A DNA stretch of 64,000 nucleotides from Phialophora verrucosa (Eukaryota; Ascomycota; Eurotiomycetes; Chaetothyriales; Herpotrichiellaceae): NCBI GenBank assembly GCA_002099365.1, contig MSED01000013.1:1426001-1490000 (forward strand), written 5' to 3'. The position numbers and the translations under genes were made by a program. Below the pieces are notes generated by a model that saw nothing but the letters and a program-made list of their open reading frames with translations, made no database searches and had not been told where the DNA came from. How positions within the stretch are numbered: position 1 is the first letter of the stretch; every line of letters begins with the position of its first letter. Below are positions 34,339-46,800 of this stretch, piece after piece.

Positions 34339-36086
34339 CTCCGCAGACGTCAACGGGCTGCGGCACACTCGACCACAGTTATTGCGAGGGCACTCTGCGC
34401 CGGCAGCAAAATGGAGAAAGGCCTTCTCGTTTGCCGGTCGAGGGGGGCGGAGTGAAGGCGCAACAGAGGACCAGAGTGCGACGGACAAGGCAGACTACTG
34501 TAGAGCGCTGCTAGACTGCCAGATGTTTGGTAGATGCCGCAAACAGTCGCACGGCTTTGTTGCGGCCGCCGCAACGGTCGCGTGCGGCAATGCAGGTTGG
34601 CACAGGGATGTCAGTGTAGAGGAGGGTGGTATAGCGGGGGGAGTGGAAGGGGCCACAGCGCGCCAGATCATGGATAAGCAAACCGGGAGGAGCACATAGT
34701 CAGCGAGCAATAAGCTGGCAAGAACGTGGTAGAGAGTAATTGGAAGACAAGTATACGGGTGAAAGATAGTGTATGTCAATAGAGAGGCTGTCGAGAGGAG
34801 GGGAGTTGGAGGGCGGAAATGGGTACCTGGTTGTCTTGGTGGAGGCCTGATGTTCCGCATGCGCGTATGGCATAACGGGAGTCTGCCAGGGTATGGAGCT
34901 CTGGCGTATGATTTGGGCAATCATGCATTGTCAGGCCCGCATTGCCAGCTATGCCTATGCTGGATTAGAAGTATAGCTGGGGAAGACAATACGGATATGT
35001 GGTCGCTGGATGAAAACCGGCGGAGGATGGATCCAGGACGCCAGACTTCACCGAGTGAGACTCGCGCCGCACCTAGCTTGTGAGGTGTACGATGCAATTG
35101 TGATTCTAAGACGGTGGCAGATGGCCCGGCGGTTTCAGGAGGAGCAGCGCGTCGAGGAAGCGACGTGACTGGCGGGAGAGAGCTGGACTTGACAGAGACT
35201 GAGAGTTTGAGTGCGGGTGCGAGATTCTGCGTAAGAGCCAGATGCCCCACTCATTCCTGGTTGTGGTACGCCGGGGAATTTCTGATCCAGCAGCTTGGAC
35301 CCAGATAAAGCCACGACGGGGACGCAGGCGAGCTGGGCCAGTAGAAGGGCGGAGTGAGGAGGAGATGCCCCAGTCTGCCACGCGACAGAGAAGAGCTTGA
35401 GAGCTTGGACCGTGATGAAAGGGAGGTGAGGTGCAGACAGAGTGCAGAAGCGTGCAGAGCGATCACCAGCGGAAGAGGGCACGGCCCTTTCTCATTCGAC
35501 AGCAGGCAAGGGTTGGTCGCCAGAGTGGATGAGAGTGCGGGAGTCGAGGAGAAGATAAGCGCCGACTGAAGGGAAAAGAGGGTGCGGGTGGTAGGGCGCC
35601 GGCGGGCTCTGGGTTCGAGGCATCTCCCAGATTGGAGAATGAAGTTGGAGCTGAACCACAGAGGCCGCAGGGAGGCTGCGTGTTAGGTGGTGGCCGCCTC
35701 CCAATCACATCCCTATGCGAGCTGGTCCAGCGCTTACTTGCAGCTGAACGACTAACAGCGAATGGTGACTGGCTGGTGCAAAAGTGCCTTGGCTGGACTA
35801 CGACCGCAACCTGACAGGCGGGAAGCACATCAACAACAGAGAGAAGGATGCATCAGGAAATATCAGTTCTCATACGCAGTACTAGTGCTAGGTATGCTAT
35901 GCTCGTCAACTGCCAGCACCCCGGCACGAGAACTGGCGAGATCCAAGGAGAATCGTCCACACGTCGAGGGCCCGACTCTAGCAAAGAAAAGAGCCTCATC
36001 ATCATTATTGACCTCACTCCCAAATGCATTTCGCCCCCAACACCATGCGAGAACCAAACCACACCCTAAATGACATGCAGCGCATG
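34339..36086. other. long upstream region of the DUF7624-like gene
   Basis: 1.75 kb between the first ATG of the minus-strand gene and the stop of CDC20. Several stop-free frames occur here on both strands, but none has a start, splice pattern or family match. Pyrimidine-rich tracts on the minus strand (about 34700-34900) suit a long 5' leader. Confidence 0.5.
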
Positions 36087-37980
36087 CTATCGGATGGTCA
36101 TTTGCTTCGCCATGGCTCCCCCTTTGCCGACGCCGCCTTCCCTTGATGCTGAAGCGCTGACGCCTGCCTTGCGTTCGAAGACCTTCCAGAATTTTAGACT
36201 TTCATCAGCCGCTGTATTGCTTGTTAGCTTGGATCGCTTATGTGCAGAGAAATCTGGCAAACTTACCCGCTGTTGCCAACATCTGCCCGTCGGGGCTTAG
36301 ACAGCTGTGCAGGACCCGAGTCTCGTGTGCTGGGATTTCCACATTGCGGACCAAGGTGGGATAGCTCCAGATGCTCAATGAGTTGTCTGGGAAGCCGCTG
36401 GAACTGACCAGTTCACGGTAGTGATTGCTCCACTTGAGGCTGGTCACTTGTGATCCGGTGTCGATGCTGTTGACGCGTGCTCCCGTAGTGGTGTTCCAGA
36501 AGTGGATGTGTCGGTCGTAGGAGCCGCCACCAGTCGCAAGGAGGTTCAGTTGCCAGGGGCACCAGCTAAGGGCCTTGACGGCAGCGCGGTGATTCTTTTT
36601 GGCGAACTTGGGCGCAGCCAATGAGCGGGCGTCCCAGATTGAGACCAAGTTATCATTTCCACCCGTTGCTAGCTGCGCGCCGTCACTGCGCCATTCCAAG
36701 CCACAAACTTCAGAGGTGTGGGAGACAAGCTCGGCAACTTTATGTTGAGCAACCCGCACGTCATGGTTGAAGACGAGACCACTTCGCGCTCCGGTCGACA
36801 ATGTGTGCTTGTTCCATCCCATCACACCAACCCGAGTCTCATGGCCGAACATGCTTCGGAGCTTAGTACCTTCTTCAACGTCCCAGATTTGGACTTCCCC
36901 GGAACCAAGGCCCACACCCACGTAGGCGCCATCGCCCGACCATTTGACGCTGCTGATGTATGTATCGGGTGATGTCTCCAATAGGCAACTGACTGTGCCG
37001 CTGTCGGCAGACCAGACATAGACGTTTCGTTCCAAGCCAATGGCAACCTGGTTACCCGAGCTCCAGTCGAGCAAGTTGAGGTAGTAGTCATCGACGAGAC
37101 CTGGTGCATCCAACACTCGCTCTGGTGCCGACTGAATCCGGCGACGGAACTGCGCTGACTGAGCATTGGCTGGCTTAAGAGGTCGGTTGTATTGCGATCG
37201 GAGATCAATCGGCTTGGAGGATTCGGGAGGGGCAGGCTTGAATTCGAGGATGCGTTGACTCGTGGAGATGCCACATGCAGATGCGAGTGATGATTCATAA
37301 GCGGTGGAGTCAGGGTTGCTTCGAGTGTAGGAGGTGGTGTTGTCGTCTTCGAGACCAAGACCTTCCAGTGCGGTGGAGATGTCTGCATCTGCACCTCGAG
37401 CGGAGATGTCAAAAGCACTGGCACTGGCAGCATTGGCAAGGACTATGGACCCATCCGCAGTACGAGGTCGAGTGTTTTCATCAGGCTTGCCGCAGCCAGC
37501 AGTAGCGAGACCAGCACTGGCAGTCCGGTTAGGAATGAACCTGTCGGCGGCGTTGTGAGGAAGTCTGATGGTGGTCTTCCCAGCTCTTGATCTCAATGCA
37601 GTCTCCTTTCTTGACCTTTCTCTTGATGGGGTGGCAGTTGTGGTTGGCCCAGTCCCTGTGAGTGTCCAATCTGAGACGCCCAGCTCGAGCTGCTTGGGAG
37701 ACTGTCGTGACTTTGCGATGTTCGACTTTGGTGAGTTGGCATAGGCAAACTTGGACACCGATCTTGAGATCGACTTGGAGAAGAATGTGGGATCGGACTT
37801 GTGAATGGATTGTTCTTTCCGCAGAGGAGTGGAAGGGGACGAGCTTGCGGAGACATTAGACACGCTGACAGTCCTCTGTCTGGGCGACGGCGTGAGGGGC
37901 ATGCGGCCACCTGCCGTCCTAGAGGAAAACAGGCCATGGTGGCTCTTGAGAGGCGTGGACAATGTTGACGCTGTGGCCAT
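36087..37980 (-). CDS. CDC20: APC/C activator Cdc20
   Basis: WD40 co-activator that brings securin and cyclin B to the anaphase-promoting complex. Exon 1 is 36267-37980; a 55-base intron (36212-36266, gtaagt...tacag) leads to exon 2, 36087-36211, giving LATAAADESLKFWKVFERK. Total 612 residues. The C-box DRFIPNR lies at 146-152, the protein ends in Ile-Arg (the IR tail that docks on APC/C), and the propeller begins near DDYYLNLLDWSSGNQVAIGL with WSGDGAYVGVGLGSGEVQIW, ATGGNDNLVSIWDAR and ATGGGSYDRHIHFWN. Cdc20 rather than Cdh1/Fzr because of QRILEFKPAPPE and the DDYYLNLLDWS wording and the lack of a Cdh1-type N-terminus. I see no KEN box. Confidence 0.95.
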
Positions 37981-38855
37981 TGTGTCTGAACGTGTGATAA
38001 TTTGATCGAATGGACAAACAAATGTTTCGATCTGTGTCTGCTGTTCAACCGAGAAACAATCAAGAACTCGGAGGGGTTAGTAGTGGTTGTCGATTAAGCA
38101 ATCAGAACTTGTCGAGGAAGTGTCTGTGCCTGGAATCCAGCAATTCAGTGATGGTCTCAAGATTCTCAACTGAATGGATCCTGAGAAAGCTGTTGGTAAT
38201 GGTTGTTGGTTAGTATGTCTCTCAGTAGTCGCTGATATTGTTGGATTGATTGGATAACCGAGCAATGGTGCGTGGCGATGGCGATGCAGTCGGGGGCTCG
38301 ACCAAATCTAGCAGATGCAGGTATGATCTAATGGACTGTATGCTATGCACACGCAAGGATGTATGGGTAGAGTGAGAAAGAGGTGGAGGAAGAGGTAGAG
38401 GAGATGCGGTATATAGAGAAGAAGAAGAGATCTTGACCTGCAATCACCAAAGTTGAAGCTGAAGTACTTCTGATGTTTGGCCTGCGAAGCTGCACAGCAA
38501 CCACGGTTCCACCCGAGCTATGCCGTTTCGGGGTTGGATGCGCCCCTTGAGTTTCGCCGGCAGGAAAATCGGGGGGCGACGGAATATCGTTTCTCCGTCC
38601 CCATGCTCGCCAGCGCCAACTTGAAACTTCATCCGTCGATCAATTCACTCTTACTCTTTCTCCTGTCCACTCACTCTTCACGGAGCGAATCGATCTTCCA
38701 TCTATCTAGCCTTGAGATTCTGGGCCTGCTTACCACCACATGTGTAGGTCCGCAAGGTCCTCCAGGCCCCCATATCTGTTCTTTCTCTGCTGAAGTCGTG
38801 GAGACCGCGCACTCCTTTCGCGACTAGTGCTCCTCCGTAATTGCCGTGCCCAGGG
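37981..38855. promoter_or_regulatory. divergent promoter CDC20 / Ral2-like
   Basis: 875 bases between oppositely oriented start codons. The strand leading to CDC20 is rich in CT tracts around 38340-38440, as in many fungal 5' leaders. No recognisable upstream coding sequence. Confidence 0.5.
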
Positions 38856-41063
38856 ATGGCCCAACCTTCAACACTACAATCATTTCTCTCGCCCGGACCG
38901 TCCAACGCAGTTCCCTCGTGGAATTCTGCCCCTTCATCGCGGGCTCCCGGATCCGGCGCAAATACTCCCACCGGCAATACCTATCTCATGCCCACCAGTC
39001 CGGCCAAGCACGCCGCCGGCATGAGGGACGGCTCCAAACCCAAGATCTCGAAGACAACCGGACAAAAACCAGCTTGTCTCGTCAACGCATCGGTGACCTA
39101 CTGCGGAAATGACCAGATCTACGCCTTTGGCGGTTTCGATCAGTTCACGGATGAAGTCTACAATCACGTGCTACGGCTGAATCTCAAGACGCTAAATTGG
39201 GCACTAGTGGATAATTATGGAGACATTCCTGGAGTCCGCATGGGCCATTCGGCCTCCCTCTATGAAGGCGACAAGCTGCTCGTCTATGGCGGAGAGAACG
39301 AACATCGAGAGTACCTGTCGGATGTGGTCATCCTCAATCTGAAAGACCATCACTGGACCCAACCCGATGTTCAAGGCCCGATCCCAAAAGGTCGAGCACG
39401 ACATGCTGCCGTCGTCTACGAAGACAAGTTATTCGTCATAGGTGGACTGACTGGGGAGGCGAACTACATTCTCGACGATATCTGCTACCTAGATCTGAAG
39501 ACATGGACGTGGTCAAAAACATGGTCATTCGTCCAAAGGTTTGATCACAGTGCCTGGATATGGGGTGGTCGACTTTGGGTGTTGGGTGGATTGGGGCCAG
39601 ACATGGAGCGCCCATCAGAGATCTGCTGGTTGGATCTCAAGGGAAGCCCTGCTCTGTCTGGTTCAGGAAGACAATACTCCACCATCAGCCGCAATGTTTC
39701 TTCCAGATACGATCCATGGTTGCATCCCAACAGAGCCGACCGGGTTGATACATACACAGCGAATTCAGGAAGCGTGCACATTCGCTCCACAAGACGAGAG
39801 AAGCCAACCGCCCCAGGTGCGATATCGACGCTCAAGTTTGTTTCAGGCCCGCATGTCCCGCTACAGTCGTCCGGATCCCATTTCCATGTCTGCTCGTCGG
39901 GGGCTCTCCTTGACTTTATCACTCCATCGTCAACAATCCGTCATATCGAGTGCAACTTATCATCTCTAGAGCTGGACTCATTGAGGTGGCAGAGATTGGT
40001 GGAAGGTCCTGAGCTTTTCCAACCCGGGTACAAATGGCATTATTGCACCATTAATGAGGACGGCACCAAGGTCTGGCTCCTCGGATCCCCCGGCGATGAC
40101 ACCGCCGGCGCCAATCAAGAGCTCCAACTGAGTGAAGTCCTGGCTGTCGATCTCAAACGATATGGTCTGCTGGGTAATCTCGATCCCACCCTCTCGGAAC
40201 AGAATCGCATCCTCGCTTCGGAACGGCAAACAACCCACGCTGTCGGGGGTGTCGCCTCTGGCCTAGGCTTTGACCTCGCCACAATCTTCGACCAGGCTCC
40301 CGAATCCGGCAGCATGAGCGACTTCACCATCACAGCGAACAACACAGACGACGACGACGACGACGACAACGTCTCCGTAGCCGGTTCTCAGCTCCGCTTC
40401 TCCACCAACACGACTAGCAGTCAAGTCTTTGTGTCTGAAAACTCGGCAGTCTCTCAACCCATCTATGTGCACAAAATGATCCTGCAAGCCCGCTGGCCAC
40501 ACTTCAAACGCCTGTACGCGTCCAAAATGCTCGAGTACCAGACTTCCCGTCTGCACATTCCCGAACCATACTCTGTCGTCCGCGCCTTCTTGTACTACCT
40601 TTACACCGATAGTATCGCCCCGCACCATGAATTCTGCCGCGACCTGACAGACGTGGCCGGCATGCTCGTCATGGCGAACCTCTACGACATGCCGAAACTG
40701 CGCCTTCTATGCGTGAACCGTCTGTCTCGCGAGATCGACATCGAGCACGCGGCCGTCATCTGGGAGCGCGCAGGCCGGACTGAAGAAGAATGGCTCAAAG
40801 CCCGAGCGGCGCAGTTCTGCATGAAGAACTGGGGCCGCATTGTCCGGACCGAGGGCTTCAGGTCTCTAAGCAGGATGAGTCTCATGGAACTGTGCGAGGT
40901 CGTGGGCATGGAGGGCCGTGTGGTAGACGGGGATGAGATGGAAGAAGGCGATGGCGCGAGCGTACTTGGTGCGTCGGGCAGGTATCGCCGCAGGAGTCAC
41001 AGGCCAAGCGGGGAGGCCGAAGAGACCGAGGGCGACGACGAGGACGGCATGGATATGAACTGA
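38856..41063 (+). CDS. ral2: Kelch-BTB protein, Ral2-like
   Basis: Single exon, 735 residues from the ATG at 38856. After a Ser/Pro-rich start, Kelch-type repeats appear: YAFGGFDQFTDEVYNHVLRL, HSASLYEGDKLLVYGGENE, ARHAAVVYEDKLFVIGGLTG and HSAWIWGGRLWVLGGLGPDM. A divergent middle follows, then an acidic run of eight Asp (DNA 40348-40371), and a BTB-type region near residue 530-640 (IYVHKMILQARWPHFKRLYA, RAFLYYLYTDSIAP, MANLYDMPKLRLLCVNRLS). Kelch followed by BTB is the architecture of fission yeast Ral2, needed for Ras1 activation and cell shape. The C-terminus is acidic. The function here follows from that family and is inference. Confidence 0.85.
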   Translation: MAQPSTLQSFLSPGPSNAVPSWNSAPSSRAPGSGANTPTGNTYLMPTSPAKHAAGMRDGSKPKISKTTGQKPACLVNASVTYCGNDQIYAFGGFDQFTDEVYNHVLRLNLKTLNWALVDNYGDIPGVRMGHSASLYEGDKLLVYGGENEHREYLSDVVILNLKDHHWTQPDVQGPIPKGRARHAAVVYEDKLFVIGGLTGEANYILDDICYLDLKTWTWSKTWSFVQRFDHSAWIWGGRLWVLGGLGPDMERPSEICWLDLKGSPALSGSGRQYSTISRNVSSRYDPWLHPNRADRVDTYTANSGSVHIRSTRREKPTAPGAISTLKFVSGPHVPLQSSGSHFHVCSSGALLDFITPSSTIRHIECNLSSLELDSLRWQRLVEGPELFQPGYKWHYCTINEDGTKVWLLGSPGDDTAGANQELQLSEVLAVDLKRYGLLGNLDPTLSEQNRILASERQTTHAVGGVASGLGFDLATIFDQAPESGSMSDFTITANNTDDDDDDDNVSVAGSQLRFSTNTTSSQVFVSENSAVSQPIYVHKMILQARWPHFKRLYASKMLEYQTSRLHIPEPYSVVRAFLYYLYTDSIAPHHEFCRDLTDVAGMLVMANLYDMPKLRLLCVNRLSREIDIEHAAVIWERAGRTEEEWLKARAAQFCMKNWGRIVRTEGFRSLSRMSLMELCEVVGMEGRVVDGDEMEEGDGASVLGASGRYRRRSHRPSGEAEETEGDDEDGMDMN

Positions 41064-42177
41064 GTCTTCATCTTTCACTCTTAAGGCCCTGCGATGCCAG
41101 GATAGCGGACTTGAGGCGTTTCTTTATTCGAGAAGCCAGGAAAATCGGAGACGACCAGAGCCACGCTTGGCCGATTTTTGCAGCAGAAATGGGGACTCAG
41201 CACAGCATGGCAAACCCCGAAGAGGCTGGTAGCGTCCTGCGGCTAGTGGTCTACAGACTGAACCTTCTATCGGGGATTCGAAGATGTACGAAAACCAGCA
41301 ACACGATTCCTAGTCAGAAATTGCACGACGTTTGGTTGGGGCCCAGGAATAAGGGAACAGCACAGCACAGCATAACACAGTACAGCACGAACGACGAAAA
41401 TCTCGACCACAATTTGCAAGCGGGTGGGCGTATCGGGATGGGTTTCATGTTTTCCACTTCACAAACGGCACTGGAGTACAGGAAGTATCAGCGGTGTGCA
41501 TTCTCGGTCGGGCGGCGAAAGAACAAATGGAACAGGGCAGAGCATTTTCCCACGTGTAGAAAGTACAGTTTGACATGCTAGCGAGGGCGTGCAATTGTAT
41601 GGAAACCTCAGACCCGGTATTGTAGATGAATTGTATAGGCGGAAGAAGCAGGGCGTTCTCCGACCTCGGTTCCATTCATTGTGCTCTGTCGATCCGATGA
41701 TCGGTTTCTGGGCTATCGCCGTCTAGACGCACGGCCATCTACAGGCGTGAGGGTTGTCAATCTGGTTGTTTCCCATCTTCATTGACCTCCAGGCTACGCC
41801 ATAGCGTCCGCGGAGTCTATCCTGCAAGTCTGCTGGGTATGTTACAGGTAAAGAGCTCCGAAAATGATTTCCGCGGATCTCTGTCTCGGGTTTCATTCTC
41901 CTGGAGTCGTATCACAGTCTCGAGGAAGGCTCTGGCTACACGGCACAATTCACGTGTGAGCCGGGTTTCTTGATTCCTGCAATGGCGGTGCAGAACGGGT
42001 ATCTCGCTGTCGCTTGGAATCGTGACCCTCCCGGAATGGGTGATGTTCGTTGTGGTTGCTGTCTGGGTACATTCCCGATCGCGTTGATCCACAACATGTC
42101 TGTCCCCTTGCGCATCCCGGGTCGCTGTTCATGGTCCGACGTAAGATCAATGCTCTCGGGTGCGAAACTCGAGTCTC
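41064..42177. other. intergenic between convergent genes, no gene seen
   Basis: 1.1 kb between the Ral2-like stop and the RAE1 stop. It must hold both terminators. A short cagcacagcac/tacagc run lies near 41360-41390. Confidence 0.45.
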
Positions 42178-43312
42178 TCATCTCTTCTTACCACCGGGTC
42201 TCGGCTTCACCTCCTCGGGTTGCACACCATGCAACATGATCTTGTTGGGGGTTTGCGGTGTATTCTTTTGGTAGCCCTGACTCCAATCATAGCACATTGC
42301 ATATGCAAACACAGTTCCCTGTCGATTAAAGGCCGTGGCTGTGATTGGCGACCCCACAGCAGGATATCCCTTCAATCTGTGTTTCGCGTTGCCGTCCCAG
42401 AAGTGGAATGTGCCATCACTTCCGGCAGTTGAAAATGTGCCGTGGATGGGGTGGAACGAAATGGCATTGACGGCGTAGACATTGGCGACGTCTCGATTGG
42501 GACCTGATGTTGGTGTATCTCGGTGGCATTTGAAACTGAAATTGTTGTCTGCGGACTTCTCTTCGACGTATTGAATCGCACACCGACCCTCGATACTGCC
42601 CACTGCAAAGCCCGTCGCATCGGTGAAGCAACTAACTACCCTCGTCTGGAATTTAAGTGGGCTCTGAACTGTCTTGTAGAACTTCGAAGGATCGTTGAAG
42701 CCAACGATGTTGATGTAGCGATCGGCCGTGCCGATGACAAGCAATTGGTTCTTCACATCCATGGAGTAGACTCGATCTTGACATTGCAGTGTTGCGACAG
42801 GATTGGGTGCTCGTAGGTCCCAATATTTGACCGTCTTGTCCCAAGAGCCGGTTATCAGGACTGAAGAGTTGTTGATTGTGGCGAAGCGGCAGCATCTGAC
42901 AGGCTGTTCGTGGGCAACGAGAGTGGAGGGAGTCGTATTGCCGGAGCCCAAGTCAAGGAGGCGGAAGGTCTTGTCGGCGCCGCAGCCTGCCACTTTGGTT
43001 CCGTCCTGTTCATAAGTCAGCGTTCTGTTTGATGGGTTGAATGGTGAGGTGCCCTACATCCGACCAAGCGCAATTCAGGACTGGCGCCTCGAAATCCATC
43101 GAGGCCTTGCCTTCACTCTGGCCCTGCTCATTGACCTGGTATATCCGCACTTTCTTGTCCCATGATGAAACCGCCAGAAAGTCGCCCGTAGGAGAAAACG
43201 CCAGATGTGAGGTGCTGTCCTCGGGCGGTTGTACTAATGCAACATCCTTCGAGAGGTCTCCGGTTGTGCTTGTCGTAGCGGACGGAGCCGCGGTACCAAA
43301 GAGCCCGGACAT
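42178..43312 (-). CDS. RAE1: mRNA export factor Rae1/Gle2
   Basis: WD40 nucleoporin that binds the GLEBS motif of Nup98-type proteins and supports poly(A) RNA export. Exon 1 (43058-43312) starts MSGLFGTAAPSATTSTTGDL; a 52-base intron (43006-43057, gtaggg...gaacag) joins ...CAWSD to DGTKVAGCGADKTFRLLDLG; exon 2 is 42178-43005. Total 360 residues, close to yeast Gle2 (365). Family segments are ISSLAFSP-like TSHLAFSPTGDFLAVSSWDK, ITGSWDKTVKYWDLR, GFAVGSIEGRCAIQYVEE, NAISFHPIHGTFSTAGSDGT and FAYAMCYDWSQGY. The protein ends EEVKPRPGGKKR as in other Rae1 proteins. Confidence 0.97.
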
Positions 43313-43811
43313 CCTGCCAGGATCAGATTGCCCTTCTGAAGGCTTCCACTCAAGTGACGGAGGAACTACGGAGCTGTTGGAATTGAAGGCAAGGCGAACT
43401 GGTTGCAGATATCTTCAAATGCGGAGGAGGCAGTTGTGGCAGGCAGAAACAGCGACTCTCCTTCGAGGAGAGCAACGCGCGACTTCACAAGTTTGATGTC
43501 GTGGCTGCTGTTATAGCCTGCCGTACTCGTCCCACCCAAACTTCGGTGGAGCAATAACGCATTGTGTGTTGAGACTCGCTCGACTTACTACATTCAGCAC
43601 ATTTCAATATATCACTTCGCACGGACACGCGCCTCTCGACCATATGCACCAGATTTGATCTATTTGATTGTGACTCCGGCCATATGTGGCGGACTGACTG
43701 CTAATAAAGAGCGGCTTGTGTACAACTGCCTATGGCGTAGTGAGCGACACGTGGTTGGAACGTATAGAGCACCCGCAGACCCAACGCTCTCCCTGACCCG
43801 GCACTGCAATT
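43313..43811. other. intergenic RAE1 promoter side
   Basis: 499 bases between RAE1 and the stop of the P-type ATPase. A 62-codon minus-strand frame at 43366-43554 has no family features. Nothing else seen. Confidence 0.4.
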
Positions 43812-46800
43812 TCACCTCCTCGCCTTAAGCTTCGGCTGGGTCCAAGCAACAATGATGACCGGCAACACACTCACCATCTCCCCAAGGCCCGCATAAGCAG
43901 GCGGAATGCGGAACTTGACAAAAGCTCCTGCCGCCAGCAACATGGCTAGCACGTTGTAGACGGCTGACCATATGAAGTTGAACGTGATACGTCGAAATGC
44001 CGCCTTCGACACATCAAGCAGACTGACCACACCATCGAGATTGTGAAGAAGACCAACGTCCGCCGTGGCGCGGGTGACATCCGACGAAGACTCGATCTGA
44101 ACGCCTACGTGGGCCTGTGCCACAGCAACCGCGTCGTTCGTTCCATCTCCACAAAACAGGGTGATCTTCCCGGCCTCCATGAGCTGGCGAACATACTCCT
44201 GCTTCTGCCCCGGTGTCCTTTCTGCCGCGACGTTTTCCCGGGGAACGCCAATCTCGGCGGCGACACCTTCGACTACACGGCGAGCGTCGCCGCTCACAAT
44301 GTGGACAGCAATCCTGCGTCGTTGAAGTTCTCGGACAACCCCCGCCGCCCCTTCTCGAAGCTGGGCCTTGAGGCCAAATAGTGCAGCCCGGTGGTTGCCA
44401 ATCATGACGCACAGCATTGTTAAGCCTTGTGCTGCGAAGTCGAGGACCTGAGGTGTATCGCCGACATTGAGCCACTTCGCGTTGCCAGCACGAATCGTTA
44501 GACCCTGCCATCGCGCTTCAACCCCGCAGCCAGGAATGGAGGTGAGCCCTTGAATGTTGATATTCCGAATCCCTCGTTTCTCAAGTGCTTTTGCCACGGC
44601 TCTGGAGACAGGGTGCTCATTGCCCCTCATCATGGCCATAACGATAGAAAGCACGACATCTTCGCTCACCTGATGGGTGGGAATGATCACCTCTTGTACG
44701 ACTTCGAGGCTTGGCTCAGTGAGCGTGCCTGTCTTGTCGAACACCACGTCGGTGACTTTGAAGCCGCGTTCGATGACATCTGCAGTCTTGATGATCACCC
44801 CAGCGCGGGCGGCTACGCCGCCGGCAACCACGAGGACCATTGGGACGGCCAGCCCCAGCGCACAAGGGCAGCTGATGGCTAACACCGCGATAGCATAGCC
44901 TAGCGCAGAACCGATGGCATCACCAGCAGGATGTTTTCGAACCTTCAGAATAACCACAACCCAAATCACCAAGACGATAAGGGCTGCCGTGCACACCGCT
45001 GGGATGAAATACCCGGCTACCTTGTCGGCCAGGTCCTGTACACGCGGTTTGAAACCCTGCGCCTGCTCGACCAAGCTGGCGATATCAGTGATAGTATTTC
45101 TTCCTGGCAAGCGAGAGACCCGTGCTACCAATCTTCCGCCACCGTTGACAGTGCCTGACACGAGGGATTTCCCGGCGGTCTTGATCACCGGGAGGCTCTC
45201 GCCTGTGAGCATTGACTCGTCTACCTCGCTCGTCCCTTCAAGCACATCAGCATCGGTGACAATCCGGGAATGTGGCAATATTGCGATGCTATCCTCGTAT
45301 TGAAGTAATCGGGCATCAATCTCGGAGGCTTCGCCCGTTCTGGGGTCAATGAGCATAGCTGTTGATGCTTGCAGAGACTTCAAGGAAACTGCTTTCACTG
45401 CTCTTCTGCGAGCCCAAGTCGCAAGCAGTCGGCCGAGCAAGATCAAGGTAACCAGCAAAGTGCTTGTCTCGAAGAATGGCCCAGTCTCCAGCTCGATACC
45501 GGCAAAGAAGAATCCAGTCGCGACGATGGAGTAGAAGTATGCGGCGGTAATGCTGATGACCACAAGCATATCCATTTCTACCACTTTGCTGTATATCAGG
45601 GACGATAGGGCCGGAATATAGAACTCTGAGACGGCAATCGCTTGAACCCCGGTGGCAAGGATCACAGCAATGATCAAAGTAGTATGTTCAGAAACGCCAG
45701 ATGGACGTCCCCATTCGAGTACAACAACAGGCGTTGTCAGGACGAAGGCCGTGATAGTCAGAGCAAAGACCCGAATCAGCCTCCGCTTTCCTTTATCAGC
45801 AAGGGAATCGCTACGTGGAGGTCCGAGTTGAGCATCAATACCGGCAAGCATGTCTCTCGCACCGATGATGCAGGGATCATAGCCGATCTCGTAAGTTGTC
45901 TTTGAAAGCTTCTCGCAGCGTTCGACACCTCGAGGTAGGTTGTCTCGAAACTTGACTGCCTCAGTGGCACTCATGGTGACGTCGATGCTCTGCGTGTCGG
46001 AAGAGATTGGCGTTAGCTTGAACCGAGTAGCTTGCTGAGCATGGCGAATCACGTTGACCAGAGTGTTGATTTCGGTGTCGAGGTCGAATTCAGCGGTCCC
46101 GCTGATGAAAACGACCCTAACGTTCTCCGTCCCTGCCACATCCTGAATGGCGCGTACCAAGTTGTTTTCGCAGCCAGTACAGACCATTCCTATGACTTTG
46201 AGGAGGACATGTGACAAGCCTGCGGCCTTCTCGATGTCCACCGCAGTCGCTTTCGCAGCAGCCTTACGCTCGCGCCTAATGTTATCGACATTCTGGCGGC
46301 CGTCACAGCACTTGACTTCAGGCCGCGCTGATGCCGATTCCACCGATGGCTCCTTCGAACAGCGGCGGGACAAGACGGACTCGCGTTTTCTCAAGGCAGG
46401 CTGACAGCTGCGCGAAGTGCTGAATGCAGTGACGCCATCAGTTGAAGGCTTTGGGTAGCACGAAGTGCTGAATGCAGCGATGCCACCAGCAGAAGGCTTT
46501 TGGCAGCATGGTTTTGACTCAACTCGTGAAGCGGAAGCAAGAATACTGCGACAGATGCAGCGAGCCGACTCAAGGTATGCAGCATATTTCTCCATGGCGG
46601 CGTTAAGGTGGACATTGCAGGGCTCATCAGGATGCCTTTCATCCTCGCCAGGAGCACCGTCATGTGTTGCATTGATGGGGACGTAGTTCGTCGGCTTCGA
46701 GTCAGGGACATCAGGACCAGTAGAGTTGCACCCACCATGACGAGTGTTCTTCTCCATTTCGGGGCCGTTTGTATCGCGGCAGCACATCTCCTGCCGATCG

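Noticed and set aside
35600..35635. gggttcgag motif resembling a tRNA T-arm B box
   Set aside because: No matching A box or cloverleaf can be folded around it. I find no tRNA, rRNA or CRISPR array in the window.
34339..35900. Multiple 70-140 codon frames upstream of the DUF7624-like gene
   Set aside because: They overlap on both strands, lack ATG plus splice support and show no conserved motif; more likely leader/promoter.
43366..43554. 62-codon minus-strand frame upstream of RAE1
   Set aside because: No in-frame link to RAE1, whose ATG at 43312 matches the usual MSGLFG start.
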